64,000 nt of DNA from Bacillus sp. FJAT-27916 (lineage in GTDB: Bacteria > Bacillota > Bacilli > Bacillales > Pradoshiaceae): assembly GCF_001183965.1 (NCBI RefSeq), contig NZ_LFZV01000001.1:2225048-2289047 (forward strand), written 5' to 3'. A model generated the notes under the pieces. That model made no database searches. It had not been told where the DNA came from and saw only the letters and a program-made list of their open reading frames with translations. Position numbers and translations under genes: made by a program. Shown piece after piece: positions 27,692-37,177 of the stretch. Each line of letters opens with the position of its first letter. Within the stretch, counting starts at the first letter, position 1.

Positions 27692-27723
27692 CAAAAAAGA
27701 AGCTGCCTCCATTTAGCAGCTCC
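27692..27723 (-). terminator. Terminator of the XRE/replication-like gene
   Basis: AGCTGC/GCAGCT stem with a 9-nt loop, followed on the minus strand by TTCTTTTTT; the stem lies directly at the stop codon. Confidence 0.8.
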
Positions 27724-27724
27724 T

Positions 27725-29683
27725 TTACATATATCGCTGTATCCATTTTGTTATACTGAGTTGAATCTTGTCAGACGGATGTTTGCTTCCGCATTCAATA
27801 TGGCTTAAATAAGAGGGGGAAACCCCTATTTCTTCTGCCACTTGGCTTAACGTCAAGCCAAGCTGGCTACGCATCAATCGCAGCTGCTGGCCTAATAGAT
27901 TCAATGATGACATCGGCATCAGCGATCCTTGATTATGCTTTGTCTTCTTCCTTTTTTGAATAGATTGGTATTGTTCTGTAATAACAGCAGGAGGTTCGAT
28001 GATGATGGCTGCATTCCTCCAGGTACGGTACCATCCCCTCGAATCCGCAATCGTTTCATCCCATTTATGGTCATAGTACCAGCCGCCAATAATCCCGTCT
28101 TCGTGTAGAGTATCCAAGGCTTTCTCTAACCGATCCCTCGTCCTTGAAGGGGTTCGTTCATTTATATCCTCGCCAATGGCATTCAAGAGCGTCGCGACTT
28201 TATTCGGTTGAAGATAGTCCCCTTTTCTTGCCTGGGTGCGCCATCTCCAGCTGACATATCTAGCTAACCGTTTCTCCCATGTCCGGTGGTGAGGATGATA
28301 ATGCAAAGCCTTAATTGGCAAAATCGCTATTTGCCTTCCGGAGCCATACAGGTATCTGGAAAAGATGTCATCGATGGTGAAATAGACTTTCTTCTCTTCA
28401 GCAAGCTCTGAGATTCGGCATTCCTTACCGGCACTGTCCTTAAACAGGAATGTTCGCCCTTGAAGTTTCATCTCGACGGGCCTGCCTTTCACATAAATGA
28501 CCGCTTTTTCTATTTCAATCCAAAGGCTTTGTATTCGTGAAAGCGATTCCAAAACTTGCCGGCGCTGTTTCTGTTCATAACCGCCCCGACGCCCTTCCCC
28601 TCCCAGTTTCGCCTTCAGTCCCCTCATTTGCAGTAATTCGTCGAAATACACCTCAATTAAATCCTTTGAATGGCTCGCCCTCGACAGGAATACACTGCAT
28701 AAGGCATCAAATAGATCGACATCTAAATCAGATACACCCTCTGCTTCTCGCCATGCTTGGTCGACAGGCAGACCAGCCTGCCAATCATCCGCAAAAAAAG
28801 GCGGCTTAAACTGGACCACCCCTTCCATATTTCCTTTATATAGCGGGGTTGTTGGCCAAGGATTCGTTTCATCGGAACAAAACATATTCTTATATAAGGC
28901 TTCCCTGACATTCTGATAGGCGACATTATTCATTACATGTATATAACCGGAAACAGATTGTGTACCGGGAATTTGCTGACTATTCGTCTGCTCGGCAAGA
29001 AGCTTCTCCAGCTTTCCATTTTTATCAGTGAGGATAATCAGGATTTCTTCCATCCATCCGGATAGATGCTGACTAATCAGCTCGCTGAACCGTGCTGTAA
29101 AACCCTCGTTCGAAAGACTTCTTGATAGATAATCATGAAATTGTTTATTCAACTCTAATGTATCCAGTCCAGCAATATATTCATAGCCGATGGATTGCAC
29201 CATCTCATCCAATACCCATTCAGTCAAACTGCAGCGAAACCACGCACAGAAATCCTCCCAGACATTCTCCTCTGACAGAAATGTTTCATTCTTAATAAAA
29301 TGGCTAACCGTTTTGATGAGTTCAGCTCGGTCGGACCCCTTCTGGACGCTCATCCGGCTATGCTGTTTCTCGAGAATCTCCACGATGTTGACCGCCATAC
29401 TTGAAATAATCTGATTCCGGGCAGCAACACGCAGATTCTGAAAGATCTCCTCGCTTTCCCGGTAGACCTTCTCAAAAACAACAAAGGAATTTGCTTTCGC
29501 ACGCTCCCACTGAGCAGTCATGACTGCTTGGGCTTCATTCTTTACACCCTGCTCATAAATACAAACGACTAAGTAATGATCAATCTTATCGGCCAAACGA
29601 TTTTTCTCTGCATCTATCGTATGCAGCTTTGCCATACCCTTTGGATGAATAGGACCCTTTTTCTTCAGTTCTTTTCTTATCAT
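27725..29683 (-). CDS. Large replication-initiator-like protein with C-terminal XRE domain
   Basis: A 652-residue cytoplasmic protein without clear enzyme motifs. The N-terminal half is helical. The region about 400-560 (VYFTIDDIFSRYLYGSGRQIAILP, here in part, then a WEKRLARYVSWRWR segment and SRTRDRLEKALDTLHEDGIIGGW) resembles winged helices of plasmid initiators. The C-terminus (about 590-652) is an XRE helix-turn-helix (LTLSQVAEEIGVSPSYLSHI). GGAGG precedes the ATG. It has its own terminator, so it is not part of the acyl-CoA operon, though it could regulate it. It may be a plasmid-derived gene fixed in the chromosome. Confidence 0.65.
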   Translation of the reverse strand: MIRKELKKKGPIHPKGMAKLHTIDAEKNRLADKIDHYLVVCIYEQGVKNEAQAVMTAQWERAKANSFVVFEKVYRESEEIFQNLRVAARNQIISSMAVNIVEILEKQHSRMSVQKGSDRAELIKTVSHFIKNETFLSEENVWEDFCAWFRCSLTEWVLDEMVQSIGYEYIAGLDTLELNKQFHDYLSRSLSNEGFTARFSELISQHLSGWMEEILIILTDKNGKLEKLLAEQTNSQQIPGTQSVSGYIHVMNNVAYQNVREALYKNMFCSDETNPWPTTPLYKGNMEGVVQFKPPFFADDWQAGLPVDQAWREAEGVSDLDVDLFDALCSVFLSRASHSKDLIEVYFDELLQMRGLKAKLGGEGRRGGYEQKQRRQVLESLSRIQSLWIEIEKAVIYVKGRPVEMKLQGRTFLFKDSAGKECRISELAEEKKVYFTIDDIFSRYLYGSGRQIAILPIKALHYHPHHRTWEKRLARYVSWRWRTQARKGDYLQPNKVATLLNAIGEDINERTPSRTRDRLEKALDTLHEDGIIGGWYYDHKWDETIADSRGWYRTWRNAAIIIEPPAVITEQYQSIQKRKKTKHNQGSLMPMSSLNLLGQQLRLMRSQLGLTLSQVAEEIGVSPSYLSHIECGSKHPSDKIQLSITKWIQRYM

Positions 29684-30193
29684 AAAAAACCTCCAGGAAA
29701 CCTAATCAATTTTTGCCCATGAGAATGATGGACGACTACTATTAGTACATTCTACATGGATGTTCTTGAGTCCTTTTATTAGGGGAAATTAGTAAGCAGA
29801 TTTAGAAGGATGAAACATCATTAAAGTGGAAGTGGAATGAATGCGCAAGAACAAAAAGCGGGAACACTCTGGTCACATTTCCAGATTATTCAATGTCTAA
29901 TCCTTCCGCCATTCTCATTATCTTTGCCAATCCTGATGTGAAAACCAAGCCTTGACTGCACCTCATATGCAGGAATCTTTTTACAGACACAAGAAAATAC
30001 TACCACACTCCAATTTAAGGAATCTAGTTGACAAACGGCTGTAAAGCCTATTAGCATAGGATTTTCTACGATAATATTTGTTTATTTTTACTATTAGTAA
30101 GAATCTGCTTACTTACACCCCAAGATTTTCCTGCCATTTCTTTTCCATTTCTCGTTATAATCGTTTGTGAATTAACTTTTAAGGAGAGGAAAG
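29684..30193. other. Intergenic before the LysM-CAP gene
   Basis: No gene seen. AGTAAGCAGATT at 29791-29802 is repeated inverted at 30102-30113; the second copy overlaps a local palindrome AGTAAG-N6-CTTACT (30096-30113). A TATAAT at about 30155 is a possible -10 box for the LysM-CAP gene without a good -35. Confidence 0.4.
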
Positions 30194-30799
30194 ATGATGA
30201 AGAAAAAGATCACGACATTCATACTCACTGGAGCTTTATTGCTTCCAACCGCATCTGCGTTTGCAGACTATCAATATACGGTGGTATCTGGAGATACTTT
30301 GTGGAAGGTTGCCGACAAAACGGAGACTGGCATTAGCGAATTGATTGCTGCCAATCCTAGGATCTCTAATATCAACCTCATTTATCCAGGACAAAAACTT
30401 ACTATTCCGACTCAGGATCAAATAAAAGAATACGAGCAAGAAGTTATTAGACTCGTCAATGTAGAAAGAACGAAACAAGGTCTCAAAGAATTGAAATATG
30501 ATTGGGAGCTTGCTAGAGTAGCCAGATACAAGTCAGAGGACATGAGAGATAATAATTACTTTAGTCATAACAGCCCTGTATACGGATCACCATTTGATAT
30601 GATGAAGAACTTCGGCATTAATTATAAAGCTGCCGGTGAAAATATCGCTAAAGGACAATCCACACCAGAGCAAGTGGTTAAAGCATGGATGAATAGCTCC
30701 GGACACAGAGCCAATATTTTGAGCACAAAGTTCACCCATATTGGCGTAGGCTACGCGAAAAACGGACATATTTGGACACAGCAATTTATTTCTAAGTAA
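30194..30799 (+). CDS. Secreted LysM-CAP domain protein (YkwD-like)
   Basis: A 201-residue exported protein: signal peptide (1-24), LysM peptidoglycan-binding module (about 26-70, YTVVSGDTLWKVADK and YPGQKLTIP) and a CAP/SCP domain (about 78-201). The CAP cavity residues are seen in NYFSHNSP, AGENIAKG and SSGHRANIL. It should bind the cell wall from outside; CAP proteins of this type are common in spore formers, with unknown biochemical role. AAGGAGAGG precedes the ATG. Confidence 0.92.
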   Translation: MMKKKITTFILTGALLLPTASAFADYQYTVVSGDTLWKVADKTETGISELIAANPRISNINLIYPGQKLTIPTQDQIKEYEQEVIRLVNVERTKQGLKELKYDWELARVARYKSEDMRDNNYFSHNSPVYGSPFDMMKNFGINYKAAGENIAKGQSTPEQVVKAWMNSSGHRANILSTKFTHIGVGYAKNGHIWTQQFISK

Positions 30800-30803
30800 G
30801 GAA

Positions 30804-30850
30804 TATTCCTACTGAAGATAGTAGGAATGAATAAATTCCTACTATCTTTT
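30804..30850 (+). terminator. Terminator with alternative pairing
   Basis: AGATAGTAGGAAT pairs with ATTCCTACTATCT followed by TTTT. An additional ATTCCTACT just upstream can pair with the same middle segment, so two exclusive hairpins are possible. Confidence 0.7.
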
Positions 30851-30941
30851 ATCCATACATAGTTCTGCAAGCAAGGGAACAGTTTAGCAGCTGCTATCAA
30901 GGAATAACCTATTCCTTGTGGGTAGGTATGATGTTCTCTGA

Positions 30942-31328
30942 TTATAGTGACTTCTCAGATTTCGTCCACCTATCTACTTGAGTAACCGTTTGCTTATTGA
31001 TGTTATATAGATAAGTGACATTAGGTTCATTTTCGAATATAACAAAGAGTTTCTTTTCATTGGTTAATCGATAATCATCTGAATCGGTCACTTCCCAATG
31101 ATCTTCGGGAAAAACTCTTTCTAAATGCGTATCCAATTTCTCAATAGCAGATTTTGTTTGCAAATCCACTAGGAACGGTCTAATGGAGTAAAAGGTGATG
31201 CCGGCTATTAAAATAATCCATGATATGATTCTTAACATTTTTTTGAAGCTAGTAAGAAATAGTGCCAAAACATTCAACCCTATAAAAATGAAAATCAGTA
31301 TACCTAATTCAATTATGGTTGTTGGCAT
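30942..31328 (-). CDS. Small membrane protein with C-terminal soluble domain
   Basis: A 128-residue protein of unknown family. Two N-terminal membrane helices (about 6-28 and 35-52) precede a soluble part (about 60-128) with short beta strands (KLFVIFENEPNVTYLYNINK), facing the outside or the cytoplasm depending on the first helix. The start is probably ATG 31328 rather than the TTG before it. It is on the same strand as the M14 gene but 160 nt away from it. Confidence 0.6.
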   Translation of the reverse strand: MPTTIIELGILIFIFIGLNVLALFLTSFKKMLRIISWIILIAGITFYSIRPFLVDLQTKSAIEKLDTHLERVFPEDHWEVTDSDDYRLTNEKKLFVIFENEPNVTYLYNINKQTVTQVDRWTKSEKSL

Positions 31329-31492
31329 CAAGGTATATCACCACAATTCTATTGTGATCAACTAAAAACTTGTAGATTTTTAAAGTACGCAGCCATCAAC
31401 ATTAAAATAGATGCTGATGCCACTCTAACTTTGATTTGCCTAAAACAATGGAAGGCAACCCAATAAACACTTGGGCTGCCTCATTCACTAAA

Positions 31493-33886
31493 TCATTTAA
31501 TCTTAAATGTAGCAGAATTATACTTTTTGCCATTTCCGAAAGGATTATAATTATTTTCGATATTTCCAGCGATATCGACAGAGAACCAGTTGAGGGTGCT
31601 TGTCTCGGTAATTTCGATCGATTCGGCTGATTCCCTCACACCGGAAAGCATCAATTTCGGAGAATCAAAGTTTGGTCGGCTGCCATCTAATGTGTAATAG
31701 ATGGTCGCTGGTTCGCTCGTAATGAAGGATACATCCACTTTATCCTTATAGGTGCCGCTTCCTGGGTCGGCGATTGTGCGTGGATTTGTTTTGTCCTTAG
31801 CCTGATTATGGGCAACCTCCATCAATCCGATCAGGCCGTTGGAGAATTCCATCGCTTCTTCATGCCCTTCTTCAAAAGTCGGCTGGAAACCAACAGCTTC
31901 CCATCTCTTTGTGGACTTATTATAAAGGTCAGCACCGACTTCGAAGTTCCAGGCAAAGATGCCTTTTTCATACCATAGATAATCGGCTGAGTTACCTGCT
32001 GCTGAGTACAATACATCTGGAATCGGGCCAGTCCTTCCAGGGAGGATGACGGTTCCGCGGTGGTCCTGGATTTTATTAAGAATGTGACTGGATGCGGACC
32101 AATAAAAAGCTTCTTCTCCAGCAGTCGGGCGCGGCAATGTGTTCCTTTCAGCATCATACGATCCTGGAGACCACATGAAATATCCGCCATAGCTATGAAC
32201 GTTCATCGCAAATTTGATATGGCTGTATTCATCAACAAGCCAGGCCATATTTCTCATTTCCACTTCAGAGCCTTCTTCAGGCCCTGCAAAAGTCGAGCTT
32301 GTGCAGGATGTCGATGCTCCGATAAAGCCGTCATACACGGATCCCGCTGTATAGTTTCGGTTCAGGTCAACACCCCAAGAGTTTTGATAACCAGGATCAC
32401 TTTGGGTTGGACCACAATGGTTTTTCATGTTTTTCCGCTGCATATTATAGTCATAGAAGCTGTAATTGGCCCCGTCCGGATTCATCGTCGGAATCAGGAA
32501 GATATCCAGATTATTGACCAATTGTTTCGTTGGCTTATCATGGGCATAATTTCGGACTAAGCGCTCTGCCGTCTCGATTGTCACGAGTGGTGTCACCCAT
32601 TCACGGGCATGCTCCTGGGAATAAGCGAGTACTCCAGGCTTCGTGCCGTTCTTCTGTTTCCCGATGCGGATGACCTTCATCGTTTGCGGCTCGCGTGAAA
32701 CAGATTCAGGTGCATCCAATCCGTCTGTCAGCTGCGCTGATGCCGCAGATAGGACTCCCGCTCCCGCATTTCCTCGATACGTTGTGGCGCTTACCACTGA
32801 TTTTGCCTGGCTATTAATCGCCGCAACTGCCTGAGCTGCAGTCGTCGTTATTTCCTTGTCTCTATTCGTCGCTAATTGGACGGTAATGACATTCTTTTTA
32901 ACCGTTACTTTCAGGTTGGCATTCTTCTTATTCGGATTCACCAGCTCGACGGAAAAATCATTTCCTCCCTTATGTCCCCAAGCCTTGGACGTCAGAACGA
33001 TGGCATTATTGCTCATCTCCCCGATTGTGGCTTGAGCGTGTCGCCGATATCCATTCGTTTTGTACGGCATCTCCACAATTTCAATCAGCTCAGGAAATTC
33101 CTCGGCCAAGCTTTCTGCTCTCTCATATAATTCATTTGGATCCATATAATGATCAACAAAGTCCTTCACGTAATGGTCGTTCGGCTCATCAGGAAGGTCG
33201 CCAAGCCATTCCGTCAGCTTTTTGGACGTCTTTCCTCCCAAATTCGATTCAATGGTTACTTCCCTCGGAATCTCATCGACTTCAATTAATATAGTGTGGT
33301 ATAGATACTGTCCATAATCCACTTTCCTTGAAAGAGTCGCCGATTTTTCACTGTCGCCTTCCTTCCATTTTGCCGTCAAAGCGGTGCTGGCTGTTTCTCC
33401 CGCACTGGATTTGACCTCCAAGTAAAGGAAATCCCCTGACTGGTTGGTAAAATAATTGGCCCGTAATACCTTTAATGTATCTATTTCAGAGGCTAGTTCC
33501 TGCTCGAGCGCCTGAGATGTGTTACGTTCCGCTACATTCCCCCTCCACTGGGATTCCGTCACAATGGTCTCTTTCTTCTTCACACCCAACATTTCTAGTG
33601 TTGCAAGCTCAGTAGGAGTCACAACGACATCCGCTTCAATCACGCCATCATGCTCATGCACACTATGCGTCAGGTCGACCCCCATTTCCTGCATCTTATC
33701 GAATGTTTTGCGATCCGGGATGACCAATTTGACGATGGATGACGTTTCCTCCTTGGCGATTGGTACAACGGCTTGATCATTCACAGCCGTATTCGCCATC
33801 GCCCCCACCGGGTACAAGGACGCCAATGTGAAACTAGAAAGTACTAATAACTTGGCAAAGCCTTTCTTTGCCTGCTTCTTCTTCAT
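31493..33886 (-). CDS. Secreted M14 zinc carboxypeptidase with C-terminal chitobiase-like domain
   Basis: A 797-residue exported metallopeptidase, starting at ATG 33886 (MKKKQAKKG) after GGGGTG. Signal peptide (1-32, ending GAMA), an N-terminal propeptide-like region, a beta-sandwich (about 130-210), and the M14 domain: YSQEHAREW holds the zinc His and Glu, MNPDGANYSF and DLNRNY the substrate-binding residues, NVHSYGG the third ligand. The catalytic Glu lies in WNFEVGAD. The end (about 690-770, IYYTLDGSRP) is a chitobiase-like beta-sandwich. The M14 domain carries a small insert with a homologue of phage-like repeats (AQAVAAINSQ) at about 300-350. It removes C-terminal residues from peptides outside the cell. 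Confidence 0.9.
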   Translation of the reverse strand: MKKKQAKKGFAKLLVLSSFTLASLYPVGAMANTAVNDQAVVPIAKEETSSIVKLVIPDRKTFDKMQEMGVDLTHSVHEHDGVIEADVVVTPTELATLEMLGVKKKETIVTESQWRGNVAERNTSQALEQELASEIDTLKVLRANYFTNQSGDFLYLEVKSSAGETASTALTAKWKEGDSEKSATLSRKVDYGQYLYHTILIEVDEIPREVTIESNLGGKTSKKLTEWLGDLPDEPNDHYVKDFVDHYMDPNELYERAESLAEEFPELIEIVEMPYKTNGYRRHAQATIGEMSNNAIVLTSKAWGHKGGNDFSVELVNPNKKNANLKVTVKKNVITVQLATNRDKEITTTAAQAVAAINSQAKSVVSATTYRGNAGAGVLSAASAQLTDGLDAPESVSREPQTMKVIRIGKQKNGTKPGVLAYSQEHAREWVTPLVTIETAERLVRNYAHDKPTKQLVNNLDIFLIPTMNPDGANYSFYDYNMQRKNMKNHCGPTQSDPGYQNSWGVDLNRNYTAGSVYDGFIGASTSCTSSTFAGPEEGSEVEMRNMAWLVDEYSHIKFAMNVHSYGGYFMWSPGSYDAERNTLPRPTAGEEAFYWSASSHILNKIQDHRGTVILPGRTGPIPDVLYSAAGNSADYLWYEKGIFAWNFEVGADLYNKSTKRWEAVGFQPTFEEGHEEAMEFSNGLIGLMEVAHNQAKDKTNPRTIADPGSGTYKDKVDVSFITSEPATIYYTLDGSRPNFDSPKLMLSGVRESAESIEITETSTLNWFSVDIAGNIENNYNPFGNGKKYNSATFKIK

Positions 33887-33933
33887 ACATACACCCCATT
33901 CTACTTTTTTTGCGCTATATAGAGTAAAATCTA

Positions 33934-33962
33934 TATAAAATTGATAGAATATGGTGTCGCAA
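33934..33962 (-). promoter_or_regulatory. Promoter of the M14 gene
   Basis: TTGCGA (33957-33962) and TTTATA (33934-33939) on the minus strand with 17-nt spacing. Confidence 0.4.
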
Positions 33963-34291
33963 TCTGCTGTCATGGCAAAAATGAGACTATACACTTAACC
34001 ACTGGATAAAAGTGTCCATTTCAATACACACAGAGTGAATAAACCACCCTTTAGCCCCCGCCTTTTCACCCTGTAAACCGGTGAATACTAGTTTCCTAAA
34101 AGAGCAATAAGCAAACGGAGTAGCGATTAATGTAGAATAGAACAGAATAATAGTTATCATATTGATGGAATCTCTTTGACGAAGGCTAATGATAGATTCC
34201 CGAATAGACTTTTGAACCAGATTCGTGTCCCGTTATTTATTGGCTTGTAGATTATAAGCTCCATCTAGCTATTAATCATATCCGGCACATG
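33963..34291. other. Intergenic between M14 and LacI genes
   Basis: No gene or strong structure seen in this stretch. Confidence 0.4.
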
Positions 34292-34318
34292 ATAAAAGCC
34301 ACCCTTCATCAGAAAGGT
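34292..34318 (-). terminator. Terminator of the LacI/sugar importer cluster
   Basis: GCCACC/GGTGGC stem extended by weaker pairs, followed on the minus strand by TTTTAT, 15 nt past the LacI stop. Confidence 0.7.
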
Positions 34319-34332
34319 GGCCAAAAGAATGC

Positions 34333-35358
34333 CTATTCTATCTTTCTACACGATTCCCGCTCCTTAAACTCAGTTGGAATCGTAACCCGCTTTGCAAAAG
34401 TATTCGGGTTCTTAATCTTTTCGATTAAACAATTCGTTGCTTCAATACCTAGTCGAGGAATATTGATTTCCACAGACGTCAAAGGTGGTTTTGAATGCTG
34501 AGAGAGTGTTTGATTATTAAACCCGATGATGGAGACATCCTCTGGTACACGAATAGTCAGTTTTTCCAGATAGCTTAAGATCTCATACCCAGTCAAATCA
34601 TCCTGGGCAATGATGGCTGTTGGGATAGGTTTCAGTTCCATTAGGCTTTTAATCGATTCGAACCCATGATCATTAAATAGCTGTTCATCAATCAAATAAT
34701 CTTCGCAGAATGGAATTCCACTCTCCTCTAAGGCATCCCGGTATCCCTTTAAGCGGTCAACGGTTACGGCAAAGTTTTCGTTTCCGCCAATAAAGGCAAT
34801 GTGTTTATGCCCAAGCTTGATGAGATAATTTGTCACGTCTTTGGCGACGGTCACATTATCATTATCGACATACGTAATGCTGTTTTCATGCATGAGCGGT
34901 CTGCCTATCACCGTAAAAGGAAAATCAACCTCTTTCAGGAACTCAATGACCTCATCATTTTTACGAGAATACAAGAGGATGAGCCCGTCTACCCTTTTTC
35001 CTTGTACCATCGAAACCACTTCTTCATAGATTCCTTCTCGTGTATAACTGGTCGATAAATATAGTCCATATTTCTGCTCATTGGCTCTACGGCTAATCCC
35101 GCGAAGAACGACCGAGAAGAACGGATTCTTAAATGCGTGATACGCTGTGTCAGGCATAATAACACCAATGGTCTGTGTGCTTTTCCCGACTAAGCTTTGA
35201 GCCTGGAAATTAGGGGTATACCCCAACCGTTCCATCACTTTCCGGACTCTGCGTTTTGTTTGACTGCTGATATGCGGGCTATCCTTGAGTACCCTTGATA
35301 CAGTGGATGGTGCTACATTCGCTTCTCTGGCAACATCTTTAATCGTTACATCCGCCAA
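34333..35358 (-). CDS. LacI-family regulator of the adjacent sugar importer
   Basis: A 341-residue repressor with N-terminal helix-turn-helix (VTIKDVAREANVAPSTVSRVL) and a periplasmic-binding-protein-like sensor domain (about 60-330). The start is TTG 35358, seven nt after GGAGGT. It is the last gene of a four-gene minus-strand cluster (binding protein, two permeases, regulator) and probably acts at the palindromes upstream of the binding-protein gene. It is most like MalR/CcpA-type regulators of maltose-like sugars, but no glycosidase is present to tell the substrate. Confidence 0.88.
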   Translation of the reverse strand: MADVTIKDVAREANVAPSTVSRVLKDSPHISSQTKRRVRKVMERLGYTPNFQAQSLVGKSTQTIGVIMPDTAYHAFKNPFFSVVLRGISRRANEQKYGLYLSTSYTREGIYEEVVSMVQGKRVDGLILLYSRKNDEVIEFLKEVDFPFTVIGRPLMHENSITYVDNDNVTVAKDVTNYLIKLGHKHIAFIGGNENFAVTVDRLKGYRDALEESGIPFCEDYLIDEQLFNDHGFESIKSLMELKPIPTAIIAQDDLTGYEILSYLEKLTIRVPEDVSIIGFNNQTLSQHSKPPLTSVEINIPRLGIEATNCLIEKIKNPNTFAKRVTIPTEFKERESCRKIE

Positions 35359-35382
35359 TGCCCTACCTCCGTTCCTGTATCC

Positions 35383-36198
35383 TTATTTCACGGCACCCTC
35401 GGATACACCTTTAATAATTTGTTTTTGCGCAAAGAAGTAGCCGATAATGACCGGAAGAATGGCCAGAGTTAATCCAGCAAGGGCAAGATGCCATTGTTTT
35501 GTATACTCCCCAAAGAAGAAGAACATCTTAAGTGGTAGAGTCTGCATACCATCCTGATTAATAACAAGGGAAGGCAGCAAATAGTCATTCCAAATCCAAA
35601 TCGTATTCAAGATAGCAACCGTAACCGTAATAGGCTTCAATATTGGGAAGATAATATGCCAAAAGATTTGCCATCTGTTGGCCCCATCAATCGTTGCTGC
35701 TTCATCCAATGATTGGGATATCCCCTTTAACGATCCATGGTACAAAAAGATGGACAAGCTGGCGCCAAAACCAACGTACATAAAGATTAACCCTGCACGG
35801 TTCAGCATTTCAAACTTACCAAAAACCGAGATTAATGGAATCATAACGGTTTGGAAAGGGATCAGCATCGCTGCCACGAATACAAAGAATAAAACTGTAC
35901 TCACCTTACTTTTATTCCGTGAAAGAGCATACGCTGCCATGGAAGAAAAGAGAATAATCAACACGACACTCACAACGGTAATGAAGACGGAATTAAAGAG
36001 TGTCTTCAGGAAATCCAATTGTTTAAAGGCTTCTACATAGTTGTCGAAATTAAGGGCTTCCGGAAGATTTAAGACATCTGTAAACATTTCCTTCTTCGTT
36101 TTAAAGGAGTTGACAATCATGATATAAAATGGGGAGAGCCAAAGTAAAGCCAACATAATCCCGATGATTTCTAAAGGCCAGTTATGCTTTCTGCGCAT
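35383..36198 (-). CDS. Sugar ABC permease (MalG type)
   Basis: A 271-residue CUT1 permease with six membrane helices and the coupling motif EAATIDGANRWQIFWHIIFP. Its ATG overlaps the TAA of the preceding permease (TAATG), so the two are translated together. Ends FAQKQIIKGVSEGAVK, a typical MalG C-terminus. No ATPase gene is present; a shared MsmX-like ATPase is expected. Confidence 0.92.
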   Translation of the reverse strand: MRRKHNWPLEIIGIMLALLWLSPFYIMIVNSFKTKKEMFTDVLNLPEALNFDNYVEAFKQLDFLKTLFNSVFITVVSVVLIILFSSMAAYALSRNKSKVSTVLFFVFVAAMLIPFQTVMIPLISVFGKFEMLNRAGLIFMYVGFGASLSIFLYHGSLKGISQSLDEAATIDGANRWQIFWHIIFPILKPITVTVAILNTIWIWNDYLLPSLVINQDGMQTLPLKMFFFFGEYTKQWHLALAGLTLAILPVIIGYFFAQKQIIKGVSEGAVK

Positions 36199-37058
36199 TA
36201 CAACTCAACCTCCCTTTTCTTGTTGATGTACACTTGTGTCAAGCTGATGGATGCGACAATTAAGAAGAAGACAACGGCTTTTGCTGATGCATAGGCCATA
36301 TCACTTTCTTTAAACGCTGTCTGGAAGATTTCCATCGCCACCATTTGCGTGGAATTATAAGGACCGCCGCCTGTTAAACTTAAGTTCTGATCATATAGCT
36401 TAAATGTATTGGACAGCGTCAAGAACATACTAACTGTAAATGCCGGTGCAACGAGAGGGAAAATAATCGCACGAAGCTTTTGGAAATAGTTTGCTCCATC
36501 AATCTCGGCAGCTTCAGTTAATTCTTCTGGAACGCTTTCAAGATAGGAAATGTAAATAATCATAATATAGCCAGCCATTTGCCAGCTCATCAGGATGACT
36601 AATCCCCAGAAACCAGTTGAGGCAGTAGATAACCACCCTTGCAGCCCTTCATAGCCCAAGGCTACACCCACCGCGTCAAAGGCTTTCGTGAAAATAAACT
36701 GCCAAATAAATCCCAAAATCAACCCGCCAATTAAGTTCGGCATAAAGAATATAGTCCGAAGGAAATGACTTGATTTGATTCTTGAAGTAACAATTAAGGC
36801 CAATACTAAACCAATCACGTTAATTAAAATGATCGATACGAGGGAGAATTTCACGGTGAACCACAAGGCATCTACGAATTCTTTCTCCTGGAAAATACCG
36901 ATATAGTTTTGGAACCCTACAAAAGCAGTTGTCTGAATTCCATTCCAGTCCGTAAATGAATAAAAGATTCCGAGTCCTAGCGGTAATAGGACGACCAAAA
37001 ATAGCGATACGAGAACAGGTGTTAGAAATAGCCAGTAGGAAAAACTGCGAGTACGCAT
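36198..37058 (-). CDS. Sugar ABC permease (MalF type)
   Basis: A 286-residue CUT1 permease with six membrane helices and coupling motif EAAEIDGANYFQKLRAIIFP. The start is ATG 37058 (MRTRSFSYW) after GGAGGGG; a 23-residue upstream extension has no ribosome site. It lies about 120 nt after the binding-protein gene, a spacing consistent with lower expression than the lipoprotein. Confidence 0.9.
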   Translation of the reverse strand: MRTRSFSYWLFLTPVLVSLFLVVLLPLGLGIFYSFTDWNGIQTTAFVGFQNYIGIFQEKEFVDALWFTVKFSLVSIILINVIGLVLALIVTSRIKSSHFLRTIFFMPNLIGGLILGFIWQFIFTKAFDAVGVALGYEGLQGWLSTASTGFWGLVILMSWQMAGYIMIIYISYLESVPEELTEAAEIDGANYFQKLRAIIFPLVAPAFTVSMFLTLSNTFKLYDQNLSLTGGGPYNSTQMVAMEIFQTAFKESDMAYASAKAVVFFLIVASISLTQVYINKKREVEL

Positions 37059-37177
37059 TATTACCCCTCCAAATTCATGACAGGAATGCCTTCTAATATT
37101 CATTAAACAATGTATCCAGCAAAACAAAGTAGCCCAAGATGTTCTACTTTGTTTTGCCGTTTTTCGTTATCCGAATA

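Noticed and set aside
33887-33994. Longer start of the M14 carboxypeptidase
   Set aside because: The signal peptide begins at ATG 33886 with its own ribosome site; the upstream part overlaps the promoter.
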